Source: Trichobilharzia regenti (taxonomy: Eukaryota > Platyhelminthes > Trematoda > Strigeidida > Schistosomatidae). From it: a stretch of 64,000 nucleotides of DNA. The position numbers were made by a program, and so were the translations under genes. How positions within the stretch are numbered: the first letter of the stretch is position 1; the number at the start of each line of letters is the position of its first letter. The notes beneath the pieces are model-generated. The model searched no databases. It was not told where the DNA came from and was given only the letters and a program-made list of their open reading frames with translations. The DNA lies in the NCBI GenBank assembly GCA_944472135.2, contig OX235263.1, forward strand, positions 33,719,379-33,783,378, in the 5' to 3' direction. This document shows, one piece after another, positions 33,541-45,199 of the stretch.

Positions 33541-33670
33541 TCTTCTGTAGTTTGATTTGTAAGGGTTAGTTTTATTTTTTCGAATTGATCACGGACTAGG
33601 ATGGAACAGATGTCCAGTACTCCTTGGTTTTCAATGGTTCTCTAACTGATATCAATCCGTGATCAACTCG
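33541..33670. mobile_element. SINE-A tail (minus) fused to SINE-A 3' fragment (plus)
   Basis: 33541-33593 repeats the minus-strand tail found at 33142-33195. It joins directly to a plus-strand fragment (ACTAGGATGGAACAGATG, then CTAACTGATATCAATCCGTG) ending at 33670. The junction falls inside the hammerhead stem II region. Confidence 0.75.
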
Positions 33671-33929
33671 GAAATAGGATTTTGTAAAATAGAAAAAAAT
33701 ATGTGAGAGAGAAGGGTGAGTCATGTTTAGATGAAAAATAAAGTTTTCTAAACAGCAGGACAGAAGATTGCGCACTGAGATTAGTATCATCTATTATCAT
33801 CAAGGCTATGCTAGATTCATCACTGTCTCTTCTTGCTGCGCACACAGATTTGATTTTAATCGTTTGATGGTGATTGCCTTAGCAAAACATAGCAAGCTAG
33901 GTTTCTTTCGCCTGTTGAACTGACAAACG

Positions 33930-34062
33930 TGTTTCCCTTTTTTTGCCGAGAATAATACCACCCATGAGAGGTTTAGTAGAACGTCGGCCAGGGGTCGTAC
34001 TCCGAGCCACTTGCATGGTTGAAAAGTATACTACTGCCGTAATACTGACGCAATTCCGAAGA
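33930..34062 (-). mobile_element. SINE-C-like copy 3, partial
   Basis: Minus-strand tRNA-like head (CAGTATTACGGCAGTAGTA, then a B-box-like GGAGTACGACCCC). The body is short and divergent. Confidence 0.5.
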
Positions 34063-34959
34063 GTAGTGTCCCTCCATCCCTCCCCCCCCAACTTCTTGCA
34101 TTCCTTCCACTCGTAACAATCGGTTCAGACTTCTTATTACTTAAGGTAGAGAAAGGTTATTCCAAGACTGTTGAATTTATTCTGTGGCTCATAAAAAAGC
34201 TTACAAGAGACCTCACGATTGAAAGATCCTCATATTGAATCTTATTATTATTATCAGGCTCTGAACACGTGTGTTGCCTCAAAGACATACGTACAGGATC
34301 TGAATGTGGTTGATAAATTAACTCCACATATCTAACAGGTGAATCTACAAAATTCACTCAAACGGCGCTAGGAGAGATTCTCCCCTTATTCCCTGAAAGT
34401 ATATGCTTACAAAGTAACAGACGAATAAAAGCAGCGGCTCAGAACCGCTTACAGTAGCACTTCTAATAATACCATAAAATCTGTATTTAGGTAGGAGATA
34501 AATAATGCAAAGGTATTAATTAATTAATAAAGGTAATGCTCATGTTAAAAATTCTTGGATGATATTGAGTCAGTGGTAGGAGCATTGGTGATGGATCGTG
34601 TTGACAAAAATCATAAGGTAAGAAAATAACGGTAGATTTTTGCATTCTCCTCCAAACGTAGGGAGCAGTTAATGTTGTTCAGTCGCAGGCTGATCAAAAG
34701 TCTTCGCAAAGGTCACAATGACGTAAACAAAAACAATGGGGGATGCATCTACAGGCACATTAAGTATAGTAACTTCCAGCAGACATTGAACTTTAATTAT
34801 TTCTAAGAAAATATTTAAGCTCTTTAATCCCGGAAGAAACACTGAGATTTACATAGTATTCAGAAACCTAGGCTCTGTAGTTCTGCGGTGACTAAGTTGG
34901 GCCTTTAAGAAACAGACTCAGGAAAACGAAGCAGGAATCAGGTGCTGTGATTAAAGCGT
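34063..34959. other. No gene seen
   Basis: AT-rich. Weak LINE-2-like sequence may begin before 34960, but it cannot be defended. Confidence 0.5.
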
Positions 34960-35545
34960 CAAATATGGTAAGATTTTGGCATTTAAACATACTTACTGCT
35001 TCAGGCACTTGCTATACGATACGAAGGTGTTATTTGATTCCGTCAACCAAGAGGTACTGAGGTAGTGTCTAGCTGTGGAAAGAAAATCAAAAAATCTTAT
35101 CATTCTAATCAGGATACTCTACTTGAATACATTCAGTTGTGTATGAGTTAATATAGAGTTGTCATCTTATGAGACGACAGTCAGCCTCACAAGTTATCTG
35201 TACGATTTTCCCATTTAATTTCATTACAGGAGTTACCGTCGTTGACTTTAATTTGTCGATAATTGACCTGGTAACACAGAAGTACTAATGTGACCTAGAA
35301 TATGAAGGTGATAAAAGCCTAGGAGGTGAAGATTCTGACAAAATGAAGGGCTTTTGGAAAGCCACGAGTAAAATTTGAGTATGTTTGGTATGTCATTCGA
35401 ACGTGACAAACATTATAATATCTGGATGAACCTGTATTCCAGCGAGCATTGAACACAGCATCCATAGTTTCAGATGCTAAAACACTGTCCACTAGGCTAC
35501 TGACTATGACAGTCACTTCAGATACAACGGGTAGCAAACCTTATT
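34960..35545 (+). mobile_element. LINE-2 fragment 2 (RT palm region)
   Basis: Plus-strand translation: FDSVNQEVLR near 35040, then SKNLIILIRILYLNTFS, a PFNFIT segment near 35210, DLEYEGDKSLGGEDSDKM near 35295 and a post-palm region to 35540. This follows the order of non-LTR RTs (AFDSVDR, RQG..PFLFNF, EYADD). The catalytic YADD reads YEGD. Frame changes and stops are present. Confidence 0.75.
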
Positions 35546-35635
35546 TATTTAAATAAGTTTGAATTTCCCGCCGATAAAATACATTAAACTGAAAAGCCAC
35601 CCGATCTCTCTTGACATTTCATCTTTTAATTTTTT

Positions 35636-35816
35636 TTTGATTTACAGCTTGATTCCACACTGTATTTTTCGTACAAGTATGGAATTTTCAGCATGGATAT
35701 CGGTAGCCCAAATCTCGCAGGCCGACCATAGATATCAGGTGTGCGTTGGCGGGGGTTCGAACCTCGGACCATGTGCATGGTCGGCGAGAGTCCTAACCAC
35801 TGTGCCACCGACGTAA
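35636..35816 (-). mobile_element. SINE-B copy 4
   Basis: Minus-strand copy with intact A-box region (GGCACAGTGGTTAGGAC), B-box (GAGGTTCGAACCC) and the family tail. Confidence 0.88.
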
Positions 35817-36849
35817 TATGGACGCTGACATGGAGTATTGAGGTAAGCATGGTTTTATTTAACAGAGGGTGATTAGCATTAATGAAATAACCCTGCAATG
35901 ATTGAAGACGTTCGTCGAAATGACCTGGTGTCAACTGAGAAAATATACATAAGCCTATATATGTGGTAACTACTGTATATAATTTTTACAAAGAAACTAA
36001 AAATGACTGCTGTCTGGCTTTTTATCTGTAGATGTAATAACTAGACAAGTAATGCCATGCTTTTACTCAATAAAAAATCTCTGACAAAAGAATACAATCG
36101 GGATATTATTTCTTCTGGTCTATTTTCATATCATTGCATAGAGAAAAGACAATTTATCTTGATGTCAGCGCTCACATATTGATTCCTTTCAAGTTTCTAT
36201 TTCTTTTCATGAAAGATTATATACAGAAACATACATTCAAGATAGAGAATTTCACCACCGATCATTTATCATGTTGCCAAGGTAACGTGTGGACAGTTTT
36301 CTTATTTATCGCCTATTTTATGTAAGTTATGTATCTAGGTATGGTATGTATATACTTACATCATATGAACACTAATTTGTATCATCACTGATGTTAGTTT
36401 TGAAACACAAACTTAGTAGCAAGAGATATGTCAGATAATATGATAAAACCACAACAGTTAGAAGGTAGAATAAAGAGAACGATGGAAGAATTCAGAAAGC
36501 AAGTAAGCCTACTTGTCAAGGATGTTGACCTCATTTCATAATACTTTCACAATTTAAGAAAGATTGGAAATCGCAGCATGTTTGCTTCTGACTACGATTT
36601 TTAGTAGTGTCCAGTTATGTCTCAGGTTCACTTCTGATAGTTGTGATGCACCGATAAATGACTATACTTCATTGGAATGTGTCACGTCATAGGCTGATAA
36701 CCCTTTAGGTTTATTTCTCGGTCCTGGTAAATATCCAAATCAATAAAGCCTGTTTTCTAAGATGTGCAACACTTAGTAAGAGACGGTAGCCACTATGATT
36801 AAAGAAACGCCGCCTTACCGCAGAATTAAGTAAGTGATGGTATGATGAT
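35817..36849. other. No gene seen
   Basis: AT-rich unassigned DNA. Confidence 0.6.
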
Positions 36850-38100
36850 GCCACCGGATGCAAGCAATGCAATTGTAGCCGGATATCATAATTAAGACAA
36901 GCCAGGTTTCACAGACATACAGTAGGGCTGTACTTGAGACGGAGATGACGAACGATGATTATTTCAAGATTGGTATCTCTACATAAGCAAATTATGATAC
37001 CTTATCTTGAACGCACCGTTTGCACATATCTTCGTGTTGTGGTATTTCTGGACTTCACATTGTGTTTGTTTCACTTCTCCCATGTACCTCCGCAACGCTG
37101 TATCAGTTGCCTTTTCCGAAATCGAATTTGTCTCCCTGCTATTTTATGTTGTTGTGCCGATGAACGTCTCTTTAAATACTACTGGTAAGATTTATCAGTA
37201 ACACTCGCCACATACTCACTGAAGTCTTGTAAACTTGAATTCTGAAGGGAAGGCTACAGTTGCGACGGCTTTAGAGGTGGCCTGAGTTTGCACATGCCGC
37301 TCTGGCTTTCACTATACTGTTAAAGATTTCATTCCTCACACCTCTCACAGTACTCTAGTCACAAACTAATAGGATACATTTGATGGTTCGCCTGTGTATT
37401 TAGGTGAGGTTGCACGCTCGTATCAGTGTTGTAGCAGTACTTTGCACTTGGATAGCGCAAACTACATACAATACTTATTAACAATGGTCACCAACTTATT
37501 AATTGCGATTTCAGCAGCCTATATAAGACGATAGTGTGCGTATACTTGAGGTCTAAAAGTCTTCCATCAGTCAGCAGATCTACGCCACGACCACACACCT
37601 CCCTCTTAGCTGTATGAATGATGTTGTCAATTGGAAAGTTAAATAGAAATAGAGAGGCTGGACAACCTTGCTAACCCCACTGCTGGTATGGAACAGTGAC
37701 GACAGATATTTGCATGCTGTCACCCTAAATGAGATGTTTGTGTGTAGGACTTACAGGTTACTAACAAACTAATCACAGATAAATTTATATAAAAAACAGT
37801 TCCAGAAAGTAGTTCTGTCCATTGAATCAAAGGCAGCCCCAATATTAAGAAATACAAGTGTTTACATGCGGCATTAAGGATGAAGTTCTAGTAACTAATG
37901 AGGGTTGGACACATGATCGATGTATCCACTGTCAGAACGAAACCAAGTCCGCATCTCTTGAAACTTTTTTCAAGTAATCTAGGTGGCCTGCGATGCCATA
38001 CAACAGCCATTATTTTAAAAGCAACCGACAAAAACGGATACCTCTGTGACTGTCACATGTATCAATTAAGCTGTTTTTAAAGGTGGATACGATGAAAGCT
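36850..38100 (-). mobile_element. LINE-2 fragment 3 (RT, highly decayed)
   Basis: On the minus strand: FLNIGAAFDSMDRTTFWNCF around 37830, then LSSLFHTSSGV near 37690, QGCPASLFLFNFPIDNIIHT near 37640, and LLTDGRLLDLKYTHTIVL near 37545, where YADD reads YTHT. The order identifies a non-LTR RT. Similarity fades on both sides. Sequence up to about 38600 may belong to the same element but is not recognisable. Confidence 0.75.
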
Positions 38101-40059
38101 TCATTCTATCATTTTCAGACTCCTATAAACAATTCAGTAAGTCTCCTGACTAGAGTCACACCACAGTCTTTCAAAAGAACAAAGGATTATGTCGGTATTC
38201 GGAGTTCATTCCAGTGTCTACCTTGTTTGGTGTGTTGTTATGAGCGATCATGGGTCACTGTAGTCAGTGATATCGGATGCTCGAATTGCTGGCAAGCTAA
38301 GTGTTCCCCAGAATGTCCTGTACAATGTTTTAAGCGTCCCTCCAGGTTTTTATTCGCTGTCACATCTATCTTACAGACTGTCTTGTAGACAACAAGCCTC
38401 TTTCCGTCGGTGGCTCGAATGAGTTGGAGTGGCATACAACTATTACAGCAGATGGTTTCATTTTATATTTACATTCAAAATGCCAGGCGTACCTGCCCTT
38501 ACATAAGTGCCCTTCTGTTTTAAGTGCGGGGGCCTTTCTGATGCTGTTGTACTCACCATCCTGTAGAATGTTATAACAAGCGTCAAGAAGTTGTAGGCAA
38601 CTCATGGAAACTGAATCTTTTTAGAGCAGCATTCTTTTATAACTCAAGTGGCTTTACTAACGATTTTCATAGCATCTGGTAGGTTCAGTCAGTATTCACT
38701 TATACTGTATGAGGGGTTAGTAGCTAGTTTTAACTCTAGCTTGGTTTGCTGACTTGCTAAGACTGCAGCTGTTACTAGTTTAGTTACATCCATAACGGTA
38801 AAGTACACATACCATAACCAGATGATTTTGAACCAACCAGCTAACCACATGCTTCTAGGCCAAAGTGGAATTTATGGTATAGAAAAGTTTGCTTACTTGA
38901 TATATATGTATATGCATATGTGTATAATAAAAATGAATGATATAGGGTATATTCTTTTAGTAGGCTTCAGAAACGGGTCTATGTTCTTTCACAGTAGTGG
39001 CTATAAATTACTACCGTTCCAATCCACTTTTTTAAATTTGCCCGAAATCCTTCGAGAGAATTGTTATAAGTACGAGTTATAGGATCCACTAGTTCTGACA
39101 GTAATATCAGTCAGCACTTTAAGTAGATAGTATCGATAGTCTTCGTTGTAAGTTTCATTCATCCCTTAACCCTGCCCTTCGTGTAGCGGCACAGTTTTGA
39201 GCAGTCTGATTGGTTGGTTTGAGGTCATCCGGTTGTGGCGCCTGTTCTTCACTCTTGTCATTATATTGTCCCCTTGAAGATGACATTTATGATCGCCATC
39301 GAATCTCAAGTTGAACCTGATATATGCTGAAGCATGGTTAGAATACCAGAATGTTCTGCAGAAGGAGGGACAGTCCTGCATACACCTAGACTATTGGTAG
39401 CTGATAAAAAGGTGATCTATTTAAATCCGTACTCGAGTAGCAGAGGAAAGACACTAGGTGACACGACGGCTTTGTGCGAGGGCTAAGATATCGCCTGGTC
39501 ACCAAAATCAAAGCAAATCTTTGACTCAAGAGACCACTATATGGACTTCTGACCTAAATCCTGATCTGCAAGCCAGCAGGACCGCATCATGAGCAGAGTT
39601 CCTGTTGTGGGTGGTCAAAACGTGTTCATAACGCATTCAACGATTTAAAATTCTGGATCCCATGTACATCACGGTTTTGAAATAAGTGTTCTCATGCTCC
39701 TCTAGGTTAACCTCCATACATGCCAGTCCTGCTGTAAGCGTCGAAAATTAAAACTGACCTTGCCGCATTAGTGGAAACAACCTCTTCCGGCTGAAGGTAG
39801 TGATTATGTATTACCTGGCAAAGGTTATGAAGGTTTGGCTATGCTAGAGCATTTTGCGAAGAGGACCGGAATCTACCCACTCTCGGTAGTACTAGGTCAT
39901 TAGTGAAGGTTAGAAATTTAAAACGCATTGTGTGGATAAAATGAATTTAAGATTTAATTGAACATTCAGAAGAAATTGTGTGAAGTAAGACCATTTTATG
40001 TCTTGATTAGTTGTCGTAGCGTTACAATAATAATAATTGTAATCACTGAAACACTTTAA
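38101..40059. other. Unassigned, partly GC-richer block
   Basis: 38101-38620 may be an upstream part of LINE-2. 39160-39930 is visibly GC-richer than the surrounding desert, which suggests an unrecognised repeat. An open stretch at 38822-39082 has no recognisable domain. Confidence 0.4.
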
Positions 40060-40440
40060 ATCTGGATTAAGATAAACTATGGTAGTCATTGAAATGTATT
40101 TCTAACAGCCTACTGCAAACTTTAATCAACAATTGCCTTTACTGGTTCCATACTGGAGATTAGATGGTCAGCCAGAAATATTTAACCACAAATACCCTGA
40201 GAGCGAAACAATTGAGAACCTATTGCCCAGCAGAAAAATTCTTGAAGAAACTAAAGATGGATCGGACACACACTGAGGAGACCCTCTAATAAAACCGTGC
40301 GTCAGGCCGTCACTCGAGTAGAACTCTAGTGGGAAACAACGAGTTGGGCGTTTGTCCGAAGGCAATATGAAGGATATCTTGTGAGAAGGTGACGAGAGAC
40401 TATGGAGCTAGTCTGGAGATATGCTTTTGAAGCTCTGTAT
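40060..40440 (+). mobile_element. RTE-8: decayed RTE 3' fragment
   Basis: TATTTCTAACAGCCTACTGC through AGATGGTCAGCCAGAAATAT and CAGGCCGTCACTCGAGTAGA parallels the RTE-1 3' region ([14 protein letters not shown], then DITRQAI.RVE). Stops throughout. Confidence 0.7.
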
Positions 40441-41040
40441 CACACTCGGAACCAAAGGGAATAATTCTAATCGATGAATCGTATAAATGAAGTAATAATA
40501 TCATGTAAACAGTTTGAATGCATGAATAGTGAGCGATATTCTTGCTGGTATAAAAGTAAAAGAAACTGATTATAAAATGTTTTACTTGATTTAATGAATT
40601 CTGAATGGTATTATTTCCTCTCAAAAAGTAGGTAAACAAAATGATAGTTGATGTTTAGCTGTTATGACTTTTTCGTTGTATGCTTCCAATAAAGTGTAAT
40701 AAATTATCGAAACTAATTTAAGCTAATTAGAAAAAACATAAAAATAAACTCTGAAACGCCAATTTGCCTGACAGGAGTAAACAAATTCGTAGAGAATTAC
40801 TTCATGCGAGTTATACAATTGATATAATCCAATGTCTTTGTCTCTGTAATTCGTCTTTACTAAATAAACTTCAGGAAGAGCAAAACAGTAGTTATCGATG
40901 ATACATTTCTGTTTTCTAATCACAAGGTTGAATTTCCTGTTACAGGTTTATCAGCCACTTGATTGATTTATTCCCTCTATTCATTGACTAAACATGTCTA
41001 ATTTTAGGATTGGTGTTTTTGTTATACTATCCCATGTGTT
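40441..41040. other. No gene seen
   Basis: AT-rich unassigned DNA. Confidence 0.6.
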
Positions 41041-41228
41041 CCCAGTGGAATACTGGGCTTCAGGCTTTAGGCTTTGAAGCTTCGGTAGCATCTGTCGTGT
41101 TTCCACGGGAAAAGGTTGCAAGCCAGACACCCACCCTTCCCTTTTCACTGGACCTGCTATAGCGTAGGATAGTTTTACGAGTGCGTCAGCTGGGAACGGA
41201 AGCTCAGGTCATATGCGTCGCTAGCGAC
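41041..41228 (-). mobile_element. SINE-C copy 4 with RTE-like 3' end
   Basis: The minus strand ends GCTACCGAAGCTTCAAAGCC, then TGAAGCCCAGTATTCCACTG. This combines the RTE 5'-like block with the RTE 3'-like block (AGCCCTATGTTCC in RTE-1). The head is degenerate. Confidence 0.65.
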
Positions 41229-41396
41229 AAATATTAGCCTTAATCGCCAACGCACAATCAGTGTAGTGATGAAAACGTAGGCAGATATGAAGGTGTGAGC
41301 AAGACTACAGAACAGATAGATCGATAGAAAAAGTAGCAGGATGTATTTTCTGAAAATTCCTTCTGAACAATCCGTTCACCATTCATGTGTTAGTCT

Positions 41397-41505
41397 GTAG
41401 AGATCTGATTTGCTTTAGGTATGAACATGGGTTCATAACACTTAGGAAACTGTTGAAAACCAAGGAGTACTGGACAGCTGTTTCGTCCTAATTTGGAATT
41501 CCTGA
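41397..41505 (-). mobile_element. SINE-A copy 8, 3' part
   Basis: Minus strand: AATTAGGACGAAACAGCTG, TCCAGTACTCCTTGG and tail. GAAAC, stem III and the cleavage site are intact, but the CTGANGA box is lost. It is head-to-head with copy 9. Confidence 0.75.
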
Positions 41506-41715
41506 TAAAAAGCTAAAATTCGTGAATCACTGGATTCCATCCCAGTGGCTGAACGGTCAACGAGCTAGCTTTGTCAATTGTAGTTCCTGTGCTGTTTCTC
41601 TAGTAAGACCACACTTGCACTCTTCTGAAGAAACCTAAGCAAGGGCAAAACAGCTATCCCTTGCATTCCGGTTGACAATAGTTCCACAGATGATTTCAAT
41701 CCATGATCAAAACTG
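41506..41715 (+). mobile_element. SINE-A copy 9, decayed
   Basis: CCCAGTGGCTGAACGGTCAA (A-box region), a hammerhead remnant with an intact CTGAAGA box at 41619 but GGCAAAAC instead of GACGAAAC, and the 3' block CAGATGATTTCAATCCATGA. Confidence 0.75.
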
Positions 41716-42984
41716 AAATCTGCTTACCATGTTGATATTTATTTCATACAACCGGTTCCTTTGATAAGTTTGAATTGGGGAAGAACGGACAAAGATCGCA
41801 TGTGCTTGTGTTAGTTCGTGGATTTTTTCCAACTGCGTACATCCCAAACAGTGTCAAAATAGAAATTAAAAAAGTTCTGAATATACTTTCTCACACTGAC
41901 GTCGAGTTGCCGATAAAAAGTGCACGCAGTATAATCCTAGAACTGAAGTACGTAGATAAATTATTCCGTATTAAAAAAAGCTTACTATTTATGAAATAAT
42001 TAGATATAAGGACGGGGGCGGAGTTCAACTGATGCATAGAAACGAGAATAGACTAGAGACAGAATACAAAAATGAAGGAAATTATGTATAATGTGAGAGA
42101 AAGTTCAAGATGGTCGGAGTGAAAAGTAAAATTGAGACGTAGACTAAAAATTAGGTAAATATGGAAACTGAATAGTCAGTAAGTGGAAATCAAAACCAAT
42201 ATTAAGTGACTTATGAATTTCGACAAAACAATACGGTGTGGAATCAAGCTGTAACCAAAAAAAAATACAAAGACGTATTTTGTCTGAAACATGTTATGTA
42301 TTTATGCAGCCCATTTCGAACACTATGACCACACACATACTTGTCATACACATTTATATAGAAGGCAAAGTAGCACTAATTTTTACAGTATAGGTCACAT
42401 TGTGTACAAGTTGAGGACAGAAGCAAGGAGTCGGAAGATGACCTAAGGTGGATAAGAAAAAAGAAGAAGACTGTGCAAATACTATTAAGTAAATTGAACC
42501 TTGGTCCTAAATTAGATTACTAAGGCAGATTCAAAGTAACGACAAATACTTTTTAGACAAATGAGACAGGTTTAAAAAATTTTTATGACCAAGGTCTCAA
42601 CGAATCTACGTATGTGACCAACCTTTGTTTTATATATGGGTTTAAAAGCCATTCAAACCTCTATTATTTCCTTCACTGTGAATGATGCTGGATAACTATT
42701 TCCAAGATCACTTGTATCTGGTCATTTTATTTGTTGTTGCATTCACTTTGGAATATGTCCTGTAGTCCAGACCTGCAGAAACCGATGAGTCCTCCTTAGG
42801 TTAGTGTGTAACCATATACATATAAACTGATAAACATAGTCGGATGTAACATTATCGTTAGGATGTGTAATGGTTTACAGGACAGCATAGTTATCATTTG
42901 ACCCATGAAAATGAGTTTGGCTGCACAATAAGTTCTACTAATTGCCGCCTCGAGTCTTTGTTTAGTGATTACCCCTGAATGGTA
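41716..42984. other. No gene; small SINE-B tail at 42228-42262
   Basis: Open stretch 41775-41999 is not recognised. 42228-42262 carries CGGTGTGGAATCAAGCTG and an A run, the 3' end of a SINE-B. Confidence 0.5.
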
Positions 42985-43690
42985 AGGATATACTAAACAT
43001 CCTTTTTGGGAGCTGACTGCATCGATAGAGCTCTTTTTCCGACACTTCTGTAACGCCTATTGAATTTCAACGGGTAGTTGTTACATAACAATATTTCAGT
43101 GAGGTGATGTATTTCTTCAGTGGTGTCGGCTGTGCATCTGTGGCGATTACGTCTGAACGAACACTTAACTAACGCCATTTTATACTTCAGTGTACTAAAT
43201 CTATAATATATTAGATATTGCCATGATCATGTGAAGTTCCTGTAGACAGATCTTTTTATTATCCCATCTTGTCGACGGGTTATGAGTATATTTAAAAATG
43301 GCATGCAATCATCATTCTTTTCAACATATGTTAGCAATATGCTGTTTTGTACTCTGTTGATCTGGTTAAGGATTTCTACGGTATCTATCGGCTTAGCATG
43401 AATGACAGTTATGTCATCCACTTATCTCTTATGAAGAAATTTCCCATTCACTTCTTCATTCACTTTCTCAACATGCGACATGTGTATATCAACTAACAAT
43501 AACCCTAAGGGGCTTCCCATAACAACACCATCAATCTGACAGAAATGCTCACTCTTAAATGTAAAATTAGCAACGTTTATTACAATAAAAGCAGTAGCTT
43601 TTTCAAATAAGATATGGAAAATGGTAATAAGAAATTGGTTTTGGAGATATAATGAAGTGTTAGGTAACAGGATCAAGCATAAAGGACACT
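42985..43690 (-). mobile_element. PLE-G: Penelope-like RT, few lesions
   Basis: Reading down from 43676 on the minus strand: an RT palm segment with FCQIDGVVMGSPLGLLLVDI, then HVEKVNEE. The frame continues without a shift into VDDITVIHAKP, PFLNILITRR and RSVYR. The residue before VDD, where the family has Tyr (YVDD), is a TAA stop at about 43422. 43178-42993 continues ALVKCSFRRNRHRC and LLCNNYPLKF. No GIY-YIG is seen downstream. PLE RTs are telomerase-related; this copy is inactive unless the stop is suppressed. Confidence 0.85.
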
Positions 43691-43941
43691 AACAAAATAG
43701 TAACAGTTGCCAGAGTAGTGATGGATTTATAATGCTCTCTTTCTGTATGAAGAGGTTGGGTTGAAATGTTTTGACAGCATTGAGTTCTCCTAAACGAAAT
43801 AGCCAAATGTTTCTTTATATATTGCTTATTTTGAAAACTTAATTTCTACTGTTTGTCATGTGTACTTTCACAATCAGTGGCAAATGTTATATATATTACC
43901 ACAAACCTGTAGAACATGATTCTGAGGTATGTAAGTCTTCT

Positions 43942-44430
43942 GATTGGGCGCTTGTCAGTAACCAGTGTAATCTGTCTAGTCCTTTCTTTGGTGCAGAATG
44001 AATTCTATCAGTCAAGTCTGAAATGTGGCCTTGCAAACAAGCACGATAGCTAGGTTCAAAGTTTCTCGCCGATCGCTTCTAACCATCTCATATCCAGAAT
44101 TCACAATGCACCGTGATGGCGAGCCACCTAGCATGGTGGCCACACTGCAAACTTGACTGATAGAATTCGGTCTGCATCAAAGATAGGATTAGGCACATTA
44201 CATTAGTTACTGACAACTGTTCAATCAAAAATAACCATTACAGTTATACAGGCGGTCCATCGAAATCCCGAATAGCCCTATGGTAACGTCTTCGATTGCG
44301 GCACTGAGTGATGCGGGTTCGAATCTCTGAAATTACATCAAGGTTGCAGATACGCATTGCTGAATGGTGAGCGCCAACTAGCATGATACCTATGTTCGAG
44401 CTTTCTTTTGATTGTCTCCAGACATCTAAT
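43942..44430 (+). mobile_element. SINE-E copy 3, rearranged mosaic
   Basis: Family 5' part on plus (43942-44030), a 3' part on plus (44030-44090), the 5' part on minus (44090-44230), then the tRNA-like middle (CTATGGTAACGTCTTCGATT, then the B-box GGGTTCGAATC near 44318) and 3' end on plus (to 44430). Confidence 0.75.
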
Positions 44431-44734
44431 GAATGGTTTCTTTTGGTTTCTCTTTTTTATTTGTCTTTGTTTTTGGTCGATCCTTATTCCTATTGCTTCA
44501 TTTTAGTATTTTGACTCCAAAATACTAACAGTAAGGTATTGGTTTAATATTATCGGATTTTTGTTTGATTGAACTCAAGGTCGCACTGTGGGACGGACTG
44601 ATTTTCATCGAATGGTCTGCTAGAAACGTATTTTGCTCTCTTTGATTTCCCCGGGCAGAATTTAGATCCCGTTTCCAGGATATATTCACAGGTATTTAGC
44701 AATTGTTTTTTCATTCCTTCTGAGTTTTAGGTGG

Positions 44735-44795
44735 AAAATAGGGTTTCAAGCTAGAGCTTTGAAGTTTCAGTAACAAAAGCCGGTAACTTTAAACT
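44735..44795 (-). mobile_element. SINE-C 3' fragment
   Basis: The minus strand has TTACTGAAACTTCAAAGCTC, then GAAACCCTATTTTCCACC, matching the junction of RTE-5'-like and RTE-3'-like blocks in other C copies. Confidence 0.55.
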
Positions 44796-45199
44796 ACAGC
44801 AGCTCAAATCAAAACTACCTAGCGAACGGACATATGACTTTGAGAACGACAACTATGACCAATCAGAAGGCTCTATACAAACGGCGCATAATTTTAATTA
44901 ATCGTTTATACAGAAGTAATGCAATGTTAAAAAAAGTTGCAAAGGGTAACGTTCCCGCATATGCTTCAAAAATATCCTCCACTTTCTCATAGGAGTCTTG
45001 ATACTTATGTTAAACCATATCCTGTACATAAACTCATCGAGATTACTGTATTTCATTGGATTTCTTGATCTATTCACAGATCTGATCCGTTTTTTGAAGT
45101 GACTCTAAAAACTCCATATTGGTTTGTTTATCGAATGTATCACACAGTGAAACAGTATTATTTACTGGATGACGTTTCGAACAAAATTTATTGTTCATA
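44796..45199. other. No gene seen
   Basis: AT-rich; possible downstream remainder of the Merlin element, not recognisable. Confidence 0.45.

Noticed and set aside
35319..35537. 72-codon minus-strand open stretch
   Set aside because: It is antisense to a recognisable LINE-2 RT segment on the plus strand.
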